Origin: Theileria orientalis strain Shintoku
Taxonomy: Eukaryota > Apicomplexa > Aconoidasida > Piroplasmida > Theileriidae
DNA length: 64,000 nucleotides
Direction: 5' to 3'
Assembly: GCF_000740895.1 (NCBI RefSeq)
Contig: NC_025262.1
Coordinates: forward strand, 1-64,000
Part shown: positions 38,088-47,552 of the stretch, in pieces
Position numbering within the stretch: position 1 is the first letter of the stretch
Layout of the letters: every line of letters starts with the position of its first letter
Notes under the pieces: model-generated
Seen by the model: only the letters and a program-made list of their open reading frames with translations
The model's database searches: none
Told to the model about the DNA's origin: nothing
Position numbers and translations under genes: made by a program

Positions 38088-41036
38088 TTAACGTTTCAAG
38101 GGAATCCAATCCGAATGTCCTGAATGGTGTTCGTAGTCGGAGTCCTCGCTCATCGAGGTTCCGCTATCTCTGTAGGTCACTGTTGACTCTTCGCTCTGGA
38201 CTATTTCGCGGGGGTCGCGCGGGACATGTTCAACAACCACCTTTCTGACCGTCTCTTGAGTGCTCACAGGCCCCGAAGGACCGGCACTTCTTCGCGTGAA
38301 CTGCACAGGCTCTGACGCCTGTGTCATATTTCGAAGGTTTGGCGCTGTGTAGTTGGCGTTAGGGTCGCCTGGTAAGTGGCCGTCTAGACTTCCGTGCACG
38401 ACTTGAATTCTATCACCGCCCAGGCTGGGGTCTCCGGTGCCCTCGGTGACGGACAGTTCTGACACGCGGGTGCCTTTCTTCTGGCCTTTACGGATTCCGT
38501 AGTACTTATCGTCGGAAATGTCGACGCCCAGGAGCTTAAGGTTGCTAACGGTAGACGGGATGTCTGACTCGTCTTTCCACATTGAGTTCTTGCCTGATTT
38601 GTAGAAGAGCTTGAAGGTGCGGTTGAGAAGGAACATGGCGACGTACTTCTCGGACTGCTTGCTGGTGACGACCACAACCTTGGTGCCGTACTCGAGCGGG
38701 TCGTTAGTCTCCCAGATGTCGATGTCGGCCCTGGTACACGAACTTCCGACGCTCTGCTTAATTCCCTGGAACAGGAAGTGGCCCTTGGGGGTGAACGTTT
38801 TGATGTGGCCCTCAGCGAAGACGTCGAACTCACATGTGGTCTTCTTGCTCTCGATGTTGAGGATTACGGTCGGATCAATTTCAACCCACTCCTTCTTCAG
38901 GATTGTGAAGTGCTTGATGTTGCCGTTGGCCAGGAACAGAGTTGCGTTGTTGACCTTGGCATTGAAGCTGACGCCGTCGATGACGACCTTGGTGACGTAC
39001 TCATCTTCGGAATCTGGATGCCAGATGTCGACTTTGCCGCCAATTCTCGTAACGCTGCCCTTCACGACCTTAAAAATAAAGTTGTGCTTAGGAGTATAAG
39101 TACCACAGTCGTCGCTCTTCTTGGAAAACTCAAATTCGTTGGCAGACTTTCTAGTATCGATGTCAACGATAGCCGTGGCTTTATGGGCCAGAGGGGTCAC
39201 GTCGCTTTTTGGCTCAACTGCGTTGCCTACGTCTCGGGGATACGATTGGTTATATTTGACGCCCAGTTGGTCGTTTCCGGCACTATACTGATGCGTAGCG
39301 TTAGTCCAAGTGTTGCCAGTCTTTTTGCAGTGAACGTACGCAGTACCAAAATCGATGACGAAGGTGTTATCGGATCTGTTGAACGCAACAGAAAGTGGGA
39401 AATGTTGCTCAGCTTTCCAAACAGTTTCTCTAAGATACTTAACCTCAACACACTTGGCGTCGTTAATGAACTGGTACTTCAGGATGTTCAAGTGTCTCGT
39501 CAGCATGAAGTGATTAAAATCGTTGACTCTCAAAGTACCTCTCATGTCGAGAGTTAAAATGTTAACATCAGGTGCAAAGGTTTGACTTTGGGCATGTTGT
39601 GGTTGAACATGTGGCTGAACATGTGGATGAACAGGTGGATGATCTTGACGTTTGCTAACATGAACTGGAATCGCCTCAACATCACCATCATCCTCAACAG
39701 GCTCCTCATGAATGAACACTTCGTAGCTGAGTTTGTTATCCTTTTCGATTTTAACAAGGACTTTGTTGGCATAATCGCCAGGGTTTTTAGGCTCCCAAAC
39801 GACTTGATTGCCATTCTTGACCTTGTTAAACAGGAAGTTCTGCTTGGCTTTGAAAATGACATTATTAGGATTTTCAATCATATCGTAACCCAGGTTGTCT
39901 CCTATCCCAACGTCTAAGACGATTATATTCCTAACTTCAGAAGTGACTGGACCATGTTTCGACGGCCTCGGAATTCTACTCCTACGACCTCTGCTCCGAT
40001 CGGAGCCGTCGCTGTACCCGGAGCTATACAGAGGTTCGCCCTGTGATCCTATCGTAAATTCTTCGTAGTTTCTTCCACGACCATTTCCATTATAGCTCCC
40101 GTCAGAGGAAGCTGGTCTTCTTTTTGGACTGTGGTTTAGGAATTCCATGTCACTAGTCTCGTTATCAATGCCGTAATTTTCAGAAACATAGGAAGAATCA
40201 GAATTGCCACGTCTAACTTCGACGTCATCGGAATCAGCGGAACCAGGGGAGTCGTTGCGGTCTACGATAAAAATGTCGTTAAGGGCAATATCGCTATCAG
40301 GAACAGGGTTTTCTTGAGACGGCATAGGAGTATGGAACACTTCTTGGACAGTGTGCTGAGGAGGCTGTTGTTGGAACAGTTGTTGTTGCTGACCCTGGGG
40401 ATGTTGTGGCTGGGCAGGTCGGGCCTGTGGCTGTTGAAATTGAGCGGGCTGAGCAGGTCGTGCTTGAGGCCGTGGCTGTTGAACTTGAGCAGGTTGAGGT
40501 GGTGGTTGAAAGTTCTGAGGTTGACCGAAATCGTCGTCATCAATGAGGGCTGTTAGCTTAGGCCTTCCTTCATAGTTCTCGATGAATACCATTCCATAGG
40601 CATAAGCACTGGTCTTGGGTACCCATACAACAGTGTTATCCTTTGTCACCTCATTAATTAGGAATCCTTCCTTGCAGATGAAATTGTGAGTTCCATCTTG
40701 TAAGCTGTAATTGACCTCATTTGTGCTTCTCCTAATGTCAAGGTTGAGAGAGATGAGATTAATGGATTTGCAACGCGCAGTTCGGTTAATCTTAATTTCA
40801 GTGAAGTACTGAGATCCCTGCTGTACCCCCTGGTTTGGCGCAGATTGTTGATGGAATCCTGTAGATTGATTCAACGGAATTGATTCATTCCTTCTTACAA
40901 TCTGTGGTGGGATTATACCAGAATTTGGTTGCGATATTGAGCCCGGTTGGTTCCGTTCGTTCGCGTCTACGAACTTTTTGCCATAACATAACAACAAAAA
41001 TATTAAAACGGACCTAAATACGGTATATTTGTCCAT
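38088..41036 (-). CDS. SVSP-type secreted FAINT-repeat protein A2 (982 aa)
   Basis: Class-A signal peptide (MDKYTVFRSVLIFLLLCYGK then KFVDANE), closely like A1. One FAINT domain at about 80-160, a Gln/Pro-rich stretch at about 166-236, and an acidic disordered linker at about 240-365 with DSDIALND and IFIVDRND. A FAINT domain follows at about 369-445, then a His/Pro/Gln patch (VHPHVQPHVQPQ), further FAINT domains at about 489-580, 619-720 and 722-830, and a Ser/Arg/Glu-rich tail. Residues 619-830 match the middle FAINT pair of A1 (shared YTPKHNFIFK, DSEDEYV-like, GNIKHFT-like stretches). It is shorter than A1 because the linkers are shorter and the C-terminal FAINT domains are missing. Secreted family member; function unknown. 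Confidence 0.92.
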   Translation of the reverse strand: MDKYTVFRSVLIFLLLCYGKKFVDANERNQPGSISQPNSGIIPPQIVRRNESIPLNQSTGFHQQSAPNQGVQQGSQYFTEIKINRTARCKSINLISLNLDIRRSTNEVNYSLQDGTHNFICKEGFLINEVTKDNTVVWVPKTSAYAYGMVFIENYEGRPKLTALIDDDDFGQPQNFQPPPQPAQVQQPRPQARPAQPAQFQQPQARPAQPQHPQGQQQQLFQQQPPQHTVQEVFHTPMPSQENPVPDSDIALNDIFIVDRNDSPGSADSDDVEVRRGNSDSSYVSENYGIDNETSDMEFLNHSPKRRPASSDGSYNGNGRGRNYEEFTIGSQGEPLYSSGYSDGSDRSRGRRSRIPRPSKHGPVTSEVRNIIVLDVGIGDNLGYDMIENPNNVIFKAKQNFLFNKVKNGNQVVWEPKNPGDYANKVLVKIEKDNKLSYEVFIHEEPVEDDGDVEAIPVHVSKRQDHPPVHPHVQPHVQPQHAQSQTFAPDVNILTLDMRGTLRVNDFNHFMLTRHLNILKYQFINDAKCVEVKYLRETVWKAEQHFPLSVAFNRSDNTFVIDFGTAYVHCKKTGNTWTNATHQYSAGNDQLGVKYNQSYPRDVGNAVEPKSDVTPLAHKATAIVDIDTRKSANEFEFSKKSDDCGTYTPKHNFIFKVVKGSVTRIGGKVDIWHPDSEDEYVTKVVIDGVSFNAKVNNATLFLANGNIKHFTILKKEWVEIDPTVILNIESKKTTCEFDVFAEGHIKTFTPKGHFLFQGIKQSVGSSCTRADIDIWETNDPLEYGTKVVVVTSKQSEKYVAMFLLNRTFKLFYKSGKNSMWKDESDIPSTVSNLKLLGVDISDDKYYGIRKGQKKGTRVSELSVTEGTGDPSLGGDRIQVVHGSLDGHLPGDPNANYTAPNLRNMTQASEPVQFTRRSAGPSGPVSTQETVRKVVVEHVPRDPREIVQSEESTVTYRDSGTSMSEDSDYEHHSGHSDWIPLKR

Positions 41037-41080
41037 TCATTTGTTGTTATGTTAAATATATAAGGTTAAATCCGGACTCG
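41037..41080 (-). promoter_or_regulatory. Conserved class-A 5' flank (SVSP A2)
   Basis: Counterpart of 30949-30992: TCATTTGTTGTTATGTT directly next to the ATG, then GGTTAAATCC. The match is strong for about 44 bp, then lost. Core promoter or 5' UTR role is inferred. Confidence 0.45.
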
Positions 41081-41274
41081 ATAATCAGAGTGATATATCT
41101 CGATATATCTTACCGTTACCAGAGAAGTATGTGCATAAATCCAAATTTTTACATAAAACTATTCATAAAATTCATATTAAATTATTTTAAAAAATTAAAA
41201 TTATTTATATATTTATTTATTGGTTCTATTCGCCTCTTAGCCGATTCTTCGTGGATTCTCATGTATGTGACCCC

Positions 41275-42311
41275 ATGCAAGGATTCCTAGTTTTTATTAA
41301 GTTAAATCTTTGAATATCGTTGATGTAAGCTCATTAATAAATTAAATTAAATAAATATGCAATGTTCAAATGACTGATTAAATATTAAGGTGAGCCTGTT
41401 CTGTGAGCAGGTCATTTGATTGTGCTACGTATATGTGTTAGATTGCCTACGGGTACGCCTCGTACAAATATTTTATAATGATTGACTTTATATGCGTTTA
41501 TATTTAATAAAAAGCCATTGACGTCCTTTACAACTGTGTACTCTGGTTTAATATGGGCACTACATGGGTGACATGTATATGTCAATTTTGCCTTTTTTTT
41601 CATATTAATTATTCATTAAAACCACTACCAATATATATGATATATTTGTTTATGTTTATTTGTTAATGTTCCACTGCCACATAGTAACCATAAACACAAC
41701 TTGATTAAGTGTGTTAAGTGTACCTATATACATAGATTCGTCTTATCACATACATTTATGTATTTTAATTTATGTATTTAACCCACCCATGTTATGTACT
41801 CAATCAACATCCTATTTCACCTTGTGTGACTGTACGGTATTGTTGATAATATCCATGTTGTATATCATGATTCTTATTACTCATGGGGAGCGTATATACA
41901 TATATTACTGTATTCTACGCATATTATTCATCTAACATATATTGCTGTACTCTTAATACACCTCATTCAACATTATTGTTACTCTACTCTACACATACCA
42001 CTCATCTAACTTGTTTGTTGCTGAACTCTACACATACCACTCATTCAACTTAATTGTTACTGTACTCTTAATACAGCTCCATCACACCGACTACCACACC
42101 TACTTGCTAACTTACGCATCAAAGTCTGCTACTCAATATAACTACCTACGTGGACGGGAGCACGGATGGTAACTAGTGGATAGGGTTAGTTTTACAACAT
42201 TGAGTTGCACATCTATGGTACAAACAGCGTGATTACTGGCGGTGAATCTTACTGTTACAATTTAAATCCCGAGTTAAAACTGCATTTGGTTCGTTCTGCT
42301 CACATTCCACT
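41275..42311. repeat. 1037-bp intergenic duplication, copy 2
   Basis: Near-identical to 31181-32217 (two substitutions seen, no indels). It sits in the same place, between a class-A gene and the class-B gene downstream on the map, and its proximal edge is 48 bp from the stop of B2 (52 bp for copy 1 and B1). Confidence 0.96.
41412..41603 (-). CDS. Small hypothetical ORF (63 aa) in duplicated block, copy 2
   Basis: Identical in protein to the frame at 31318-31509. ATG at 41603. No recognised family; coding status unproven. Confidence 0.22.
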   Translation of the reverse strand: MKKKAKLTYTCHPCSAHIKPEYTVVKDVNGFLLNINAYKVNHYKIFVRGVPVGNLTHIRSTIK

Positions 42312-42358
42312 CGTAAACACATAAAACGAAGCTTGATCAGGTTCAAGCTTTACTACAT

Positions 42359-45300
42359 TCAGCTGGACACTAAATATGAAGGAATTTTTTCTTCGAACAC
42401 ATAGTTGTAGACGTCGTCGGAGAACTCAAAGTAGTACTTGTTCGTCTCCAGGTTGAACGTGATTTTGGTCGGGAAGTTTCCTGACAGGTTGGGGTTCGTC
42501 TTAAAGATCTTCCTGTTTCGCATTCGCACCTTCACGCATCGCGCGTGCTGGTAGAAGACGACTTCGTACTTGTATATTCCCTTCATCGCTGATTCGGGTT
42601 TGTCGACCCTCCAGTGGGCGTAAATGTCAAACTTGGTCACGTTGTTTATTTCGTACCCTCCATGGTCGTCCAGAGTCATGATTTGAATGTCGTCCGAAAT
42701 CTTGGACGCTGTTTCTGACCACCTGTACCTGTAGAAGGTCTTCATGAGGCCAGCGCTCAGGTATGTCACTTCGCACCCATTGATGAAATGGATCGTCACT
42801 TCGGTTCTGGTCGACAGTCTTCCGAAGCGGTTGACAATGATCTTGTCCGCGTACTCTGTGGGCACATCTGTCGTCCAAATGTCAGTTGACAGGGTGTGGT
42901 AGCCCTGCAGGTACGAGAGCTTCACTTTGTTGAACAGGTATTTTTCGACTGCAATGTACGTATCAACATGGTTCTTGCTTGCGTAGTAGTAATTTTCCGA
43001 TGACGACTTCTTGCTGATGTCAAGCTCAATAATTCTCTCAACCGATGCACGTATCCTGTTCCACCTGGTTCCGTTGTACTTGTAAATGTGGAAGTGGAAC
43101 TTGTTGAAAATGATTGCAATCATCAGAATGTCCGATATGCATTTCGTTGACTGTGGATATGGATCGTGCCTTTGTCTTCTCCAGATTGTGTACCCGTTGC
43201 AGAGGACTCCTACAACTTTACCGTGGTCGTACTCGTACTGGATTTGGAAGGGTGCGGATGGGTCGTAGTGTCTCGACGACGGGTGACGGCCCATGAACTG
43301 CTCCGACTCACTGAAAGATTGTGGTTCCTTGTGACTATACATTGGCGAGGCGCGAGACCCGAACTGTTTGTACGCGTCTGTGGGCATTTCGTAGTAATTG
43401 TGTGCGGGCACGTGTCTCTCCGCACGGTTGTAATAGCGATGATGTTGTGTGTGTGTGTGTGGACCTCTAAATCTTCGGTGTTCCGTTTCGGAATCTACAG
43501 TTGATTCATCGTATGCTTGCATACGCTTATAATGCGATGTTTGTTCCTCCTTGGGGAAGAAGACTCTGAACCTCGACTGTCCGTACCTATCTGTTTGCAC
43601 CACTACCCTGTTGGGGTAGCGACCTCTTTGTGCTTGCCACTTTAGTTGACCTCCCAGCAGAACCGATGAGAAGAGGTAGGGCGGCCTGCTTGTGAAAATG
43701 TCACAGTGACTGTGGCGGTCGTATATGTATGCAACGAATCTGTTGCTGCGCTTATACATGACGTCAACATGTACCAAATTGTTGCCGCGAGTACCAAAGT
43801 CGTATGAGTCGTATTGTCCGTGAGAGGAGTGACCGTAACCGTCAGGGACGTAACGTTGGCCTGGCATTCTCCTCTGCGCGTAGGTCTGGTATTGCTGGTG
43901 CAGGTTGTGGGTGTGGTAGTCGTAGGGGCTTCCGTAGGTTGGATGATGGAACTGACCTGGATCGTAATATTGATCTCGGTGACGGTGGTGATGATGCTGG
44001 AATCTGTGACCGCGAGCATCATGAAGTCCTCCATGAGTGTAGTGATGACCGTGACCTCCATGAGCGTATTGATGACCTTGAGGTCCTCGTGTCTTGAAGT
44101 GCGCCTCCGAAGCGTCGGAGTCGAAGTCTCCGTGTCTCACTTCACGCACCCTCATCCCTGAGGAGTCCGTGTTGGAGCCATAACGGACCTCCTCAACGTC
44201 AAACTGTGATGCGTCCGAGTCGTATGCTCCACGTCTGACCTCTCTGACGTCAAACTCGGATGCGTCTGAGTCGTACTCGCCGTGCCTCACTTCTCTCACC
44301 TCCATGCCCGATGAGTAGGAGTCGTAGTCTCCGTGACGCACTTCTCTGACGTTCGACATTCCGCGGGCAGAGTGACCTCCTCTGTCATCAATTTGAAAGT
44401 CTGAGTCGTCGGAGTCTTTCTGGCCTCTCCTAATCTCCATCACATCGATGTCAGACTCGTCCGAGTCGTACTGGCCGTGCCTCACTTCCTCCACGATTAC
44501 GTCAGAGTCGTAGTTTCGCTTCCTTCCCACTCTCACCTCCTCTACGACCATGTCTGATCCCAGGGAGGTGTGTCCGCCCATCCTGACTTCCTGGACTTCA
44601 ATGTCCGACGTGTTTAACCTTTTTGTACCCTTGACTGTGGGAATGTTCACGTCGGCAGGGCGCCCCTTTTGTGCTTCCTTTCTAACGAACTCCAGATCCG
44701 AAGCGTCAGAGTCGGCAGCTCCTGCTCTGACTTCGTGCACTTCTATGTCTGAGCTTTCAGCCTTCTTCCTTGGGACTGATGCCTCTTGTACGCTCACTCC
44801 TCGACCGATTGACCCGTGGCTTCCACTTCTTCCTGCGCGCGCTCCCTCTGCTGGATCCGAGCCCATGGACCCTGATCTCATATCTCTTACGTCAATGTCG
44901 TCGCCTTCCTGGTCACTAACTCTTGTATTCGGGTTCGCGTTCTGAGATTGGTTTGCTTGCTGTGGTGGTTCAATACCAACCGCCACTTCGGGCAACTCTG
45001 CAGGCTTTTTTGATTCGTCCTTGTGGACTGGGTACCATTTGTCAGACTCTTTATCAAACACATACACGTAGTACCAGTTCGCGTCAAAGTCAACGAAGAA
45101 GTTGCCTGTATTGATGTTATAGACAATGGATTTTGGGTAATAATTTCCAAAGTCAATGTTGCGGGCCCACACTTCCTTCTGCATGTACCTCAGGCTAACA
45201 CACTTAGCAATTGAGCGAAACTTGAACTGGCGCAAGTAGTAGTGCTCAATCACTCTATACTGCGTGAAGTCGTTTATTACCTGCGAGTTATTCATACTCT

Positions 45301-46678
45301 CAATGGTGACAATCTCAATCTGGTCTTCTTTGAACTCGTTCTTATCGACTTTAGAGTCAAATTTCCAAGCCTGATCGAACTTGTAGACTAAATAAAATGC
45401 TGCGAAATCTACGACCACAGTCATGACGTCCTTGTGAAAATATATTCTTTTTGGATAATTGTTACCGAAGTTTGCATCGTACTTCCACAAGTACTGATTA
45501 TCATAAATAACAGCGGCGCAAAATACGTTGGGCATGAAGTCGTAGAAGAAAATGTTGAGTTCATCGAATGTTTTAATCGTGTATTTATTTTCGTCAATGA
45601 CCACTTGTGCGCAACTTGCGTCCGTTCCCATATGAATAGTGATCTTAGAAATGTCCAACATACTCTGGGTATTGGTGAAGTGCGACCCCAAGAGCCATCG
45701 GCCGTTAATAAGTCTATACGTATAATTCTGATTTTTGGATGCGATAATAACATGCGGTGGCTCGCCAATACTGAACTCCACTCTATTTGGGAAATCAGCT
45801 GGCTCACCAATTCTCCAAAGGGTGGCGGTCCCGTGTTTCACTTCCACACACCTTGCTTCATCTTTAAAACCATAAATATAACCGTCCTGTCCGATAAACA
45901 CTTGATATTGAGTCGTATCGTCCTGTTTGACATCGTTATTAGTAATGGTTGAGAAGTGCAGGTTGGCTGCGAAGTTTTGATGCGATTGTCCCAGGTGGTC
46001 TTGCGCGAGAGCTTTACCTGGCTCTGTGAATGATGAAACTGCTAAACGACGTGCGGGTGTTAAAACTGTAGATTGAGATTGTGTAGGTTGAGATGGCTGT
46101 GGTTGTGTGACTTGAGCCTGTTGTGTTCGAGCTTGTGGAACCGGTGCCGACATAGTCGGACTTGCGGTATGTGTTTGAGCGGGTTTTCCAGGGTCTTCAA
46201 TTTCCGCATCTGAGGCTTCTGTAAGACCAGAGGTGGGAAACAAAATACGTAAATCTTCCTTATCGTTGTTTTTCGTGATCGTCACCTTGTAAGGATACTT
46301 GGGGCTTTCAAAAGTATGTATTACACCCGTACCCTTACGCAACTCATTAATCAGATAGTTATCCTTAACCGTATATGTACGATCATTTCCGCTTTGTTCA
46401 AACGTAAATTGATCGGAAGATGTATTGCTGTCTATATCTAATGGTACAAGAACTACATTAGGAGGATCACTTGGGTTTGAACTCTGCGTAGTAGAACCTT
46501 GTTGGCTTACAGATCCTTCGGGACTCGAACCTGTTTGATTTGCCCCTGATTTCGGGACAGAATCACCTGATGTAGCAACAGTACCGGCTTGGGCATCGTC
46601 TGCAAATACTGCAGTCTCTTTGCCATGCCGTAGGTAAATACAAATCAATAAATAGATTGATATACTACATAGGTTCAT
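42359..46678 (-). CDS. SVSP-type secreted FAINT-repeat protein B2 (1439 aa)
   Basis: Class-B signal peptide (MNLCSISIYLLICIYLRHGK, then VFADDA). One FAINT domain at about 73-150, a Gln/Thr/Pro linker, and three FAINT domains at about 215-580 close to those of B1. An acidic linker at about 605-863 holds repeated (D/E)VREVRHG.YDSDAS units, and a His-rich block follows at about 860-945 (QHHHHRHRDQYYDPGQFHH). Then come a FAINT domain at about 965-1040, a short basic linker, and FAINT domains at about 1120-1430. The order of parts equals B1, but the linkers have different sequences, so FAINT parts are kept while linkers are replaced. CCCCCAT lies 49 bp upstream. Secreted family member; function unknown. 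Confidence 0.92.
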   Translation of the reverse strand: MNLCSISIYLLICIYLRHGKETAVFADDAQAGTVATSGDSVPKSGANQTGSSPEGSVSQQGSTTQSSNPSDPPNVVLVPLDIDSNTSSDQFTFEQSGNDRTYTVKDNYLINELRKGTGVIHTFESPKYPYKVTITKNNDKEDLRILFPTSGLTEASDAEIEDPGKPAQTHTASPTMSAPVPQARTQQAQVTQPQPSQPTQSQSTVLTPARRLAVSSFTEPGKALAQDHLGQSHQNFAANLHFSTITNNDVKQDDTTQYQVFIGQDGYIYGFKDEARCVEVKHGTATLWRIGEPADFPNRVEFSIGEPPHVIIASKNQNYTYRLINGRWLLGSHFTNTQSMLDISKITIHMGTDASCAQVVIDENKYTIKTFDELNIFFYDFMPNVFCAAVIYDNQYLWKYDANFGNNYPKRIYFHKDVMTVVVDFAAFYLVYKFDQAWKFDSKVDKNEFKEDQIEIVTIESMNNSQVINDFTQYRVIEHYYLRQFKFRSIAKCVSLRYMQKEVWARNIDFGNYYPKSIVYNINTGNFFVDFDANWYYVYVFDKESDKWYPVHKDESKKPAELPEVAVGIEPPQQANQSQNANPNTRVSDQEGDDIDVRDMRSGSMGSDPAEGARAGRSGSHGSIGRGVSVQEASVPRKKAESSDIEVHEVRAGAADSDASDLEFVRKEAQKGRPADVNIPTVKGTKRLNTSDIEVQEVRMGGHTSLGSDMVVEEVRVGRKRNYDSDVIVEEVRHGQYDSDESDIDVMEIRRGQKDSDDSDFQIDDRGGHSARGMSNVREVRHGDYDSYSSGMEVREVRHGEYDSDASEFDVREVRRGAYDSDASQFDVEEVRYGSNTDSSGMRVREVRHGDFDSDASEAHFKTRGPQGHQYAHGGHGHHYTHGGLHDARGHRFQHHHHRHRDQYYDPGQFHHPTYGSPYDYHTHNLHQQYQTYAQRRMPGQRYVPDGYGHSSHGQYDSYDFGTRGNNLVHVDVMYKRSNRFVAYIYDRHSHCDIFTSRPPYLFSSVLLGGQLKWQAQRGRYPNRVVVQTDRYGQSRFRVFFPKEEQTSHYKRMQAYDESTVDSETEHRRFRGPHTHTQHHRYYNRAERHVPAHNYYEMPTDAYKQFGSRASPMYSHKEPQSFSESEQFMGRHPSSRHYDPSAPFQIQYEYDHGKVVGVLCNGYTIWRRQRHDPYPQSTKCISDILMIAIIFNKFHFHIYKYNGTRWNRIRASVERIIELDISKKSSSENYYYASKNHVDTYIAVEKYLFNKVKLSYLQGYHTLSTDIWTTDVPTEYADKIIVNRFGRLSTRTEVTIHFINGCEVTYLSAGLMKTFYRYRWSETASKISDDIQIMTLDDHGGYEINNVTKFDIYAHWRVDKPESAMKGIYKYEVVFYQHARCVKVRMRNRKIFKTNPNLSGNFPTKITFNLETNKYYFEFSDDVYNYVFEEKIPSYLVSS
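44090..44560 (-). repeat. Acidic REVRHG.YDSD coding repeat in SVSP B2
   Basis: About nine degenerate units of roughly 17-19 residues, each with an EVR(H/R/Y)G stretch and an acidic (Y/F)DSD(A/E/D)S stretch. Units differ in sequence, so this is an older array than those in A1 or the giant gene. Confidence 0.85.
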
Positions 46679-47552
46679 TCACTGTCATATGCGCCATATA
46701 AAGATAATTATGTGTTTTCGAATCCAATGGGGGCAAACGCCTATTCGTTTCAAAGACAATATCAATTTTTCCTTCCTTACGACATTTATATTTTTTAAAA
46801 TATTTTAATTAGGCTACAAATATTTATATGCTTCTATTAAAATATTTATTTGTGTTTATTTAAATCGATATGAACGCAAACATCTTAATTGAATCTCTTC
46901 ATTAATTTCTTCCTTCCGTAAATTTCCCTTTCAACTTTATTTTTTTGTGTTAATCATTTATTCTATATTTTTACTTATTTATTACGCGTCCACGGCAACT
47001 TCATGCATATCTATATAACTTTTCTTTTCATCTTATGTTTCTTACAGTCTCCACCCGTATTTCTCGTACATTTACTGAATAAGTACTTTATATTGATTTT
47101 ATTTCACATATTTCACATTTACAATATACTTTCACCGATGTATTTCCACTCTGCATCTCACCTACACCTATCATACACGCTCACGAACACACTCACGAAC
47201 ACACTCACGAACACACTCACTTTTAACTACTGCATACTTATTTATGGTTACATTTTATTTTACATTAAAATGAAAATTGTTCAGTCCATCTCTTTGAAAA
47301 AATCGTTATTAAAACCCAGGTGATTACTCGGTTGAGGTTGCTATGTAGAGCATCGCTTAGAGGCTAGCGTTAAATCTTAAATCTTAGAGGTTCGAATGAA
47401 ATTGTGTGACTTCTTCTTCTCCTTCTTTCCTTCGCATCATTCGATTCACAATAATTATACATGATCTAGAGTTTTAACTCGATTACCGATATGCAGAGAC
47501 CGACTTGATAAAATACAATGACTTCATTTTAGTTTACAACAATATATAACAC
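46679..47552. other. Intergenic region B2/B3
   Basis: Upstream region of B2, with CCCCCAT at 46727-46733, and downstream region of B3. C/T-rich on the plus strand. A 12-bp tandem repeat (GAACACACTCAC, three copies) lies at about 47183-47220. The hydrophobic frame at 47003-47323 follows this composition and is not supported as a gene. Confidence 0.6.
46727..46733 (-). promoter_or_regulatory. CCCCCAT element upstream of SVSP B2
   Basis: CCCCCAT on the minus strand with the same 49-bp spacing to the ATG as at B1 and B3. The sequence between differs in all three, apart from the first few bases next to the ATG. Confidence 0.5.

Larger units (their letters stand above)
41081..42358. other. Intergenic region A2/B2, mostly the duplicated block
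   Basis: 41275-42311 is the second copy of the 1037-bp block. 41081-41274 is AT-rich and unrelated to the equivalent part of the A1/B1 spacer. No gene beyond the small ORF listed. Confidence 0.7.

Noticed and set aside
47003..47323. 106-codon hydrophobic plus-strand frame
   Set aside because: Follows the C/T-rich promoter composition and the 12-bp repeat; no conserved feature.
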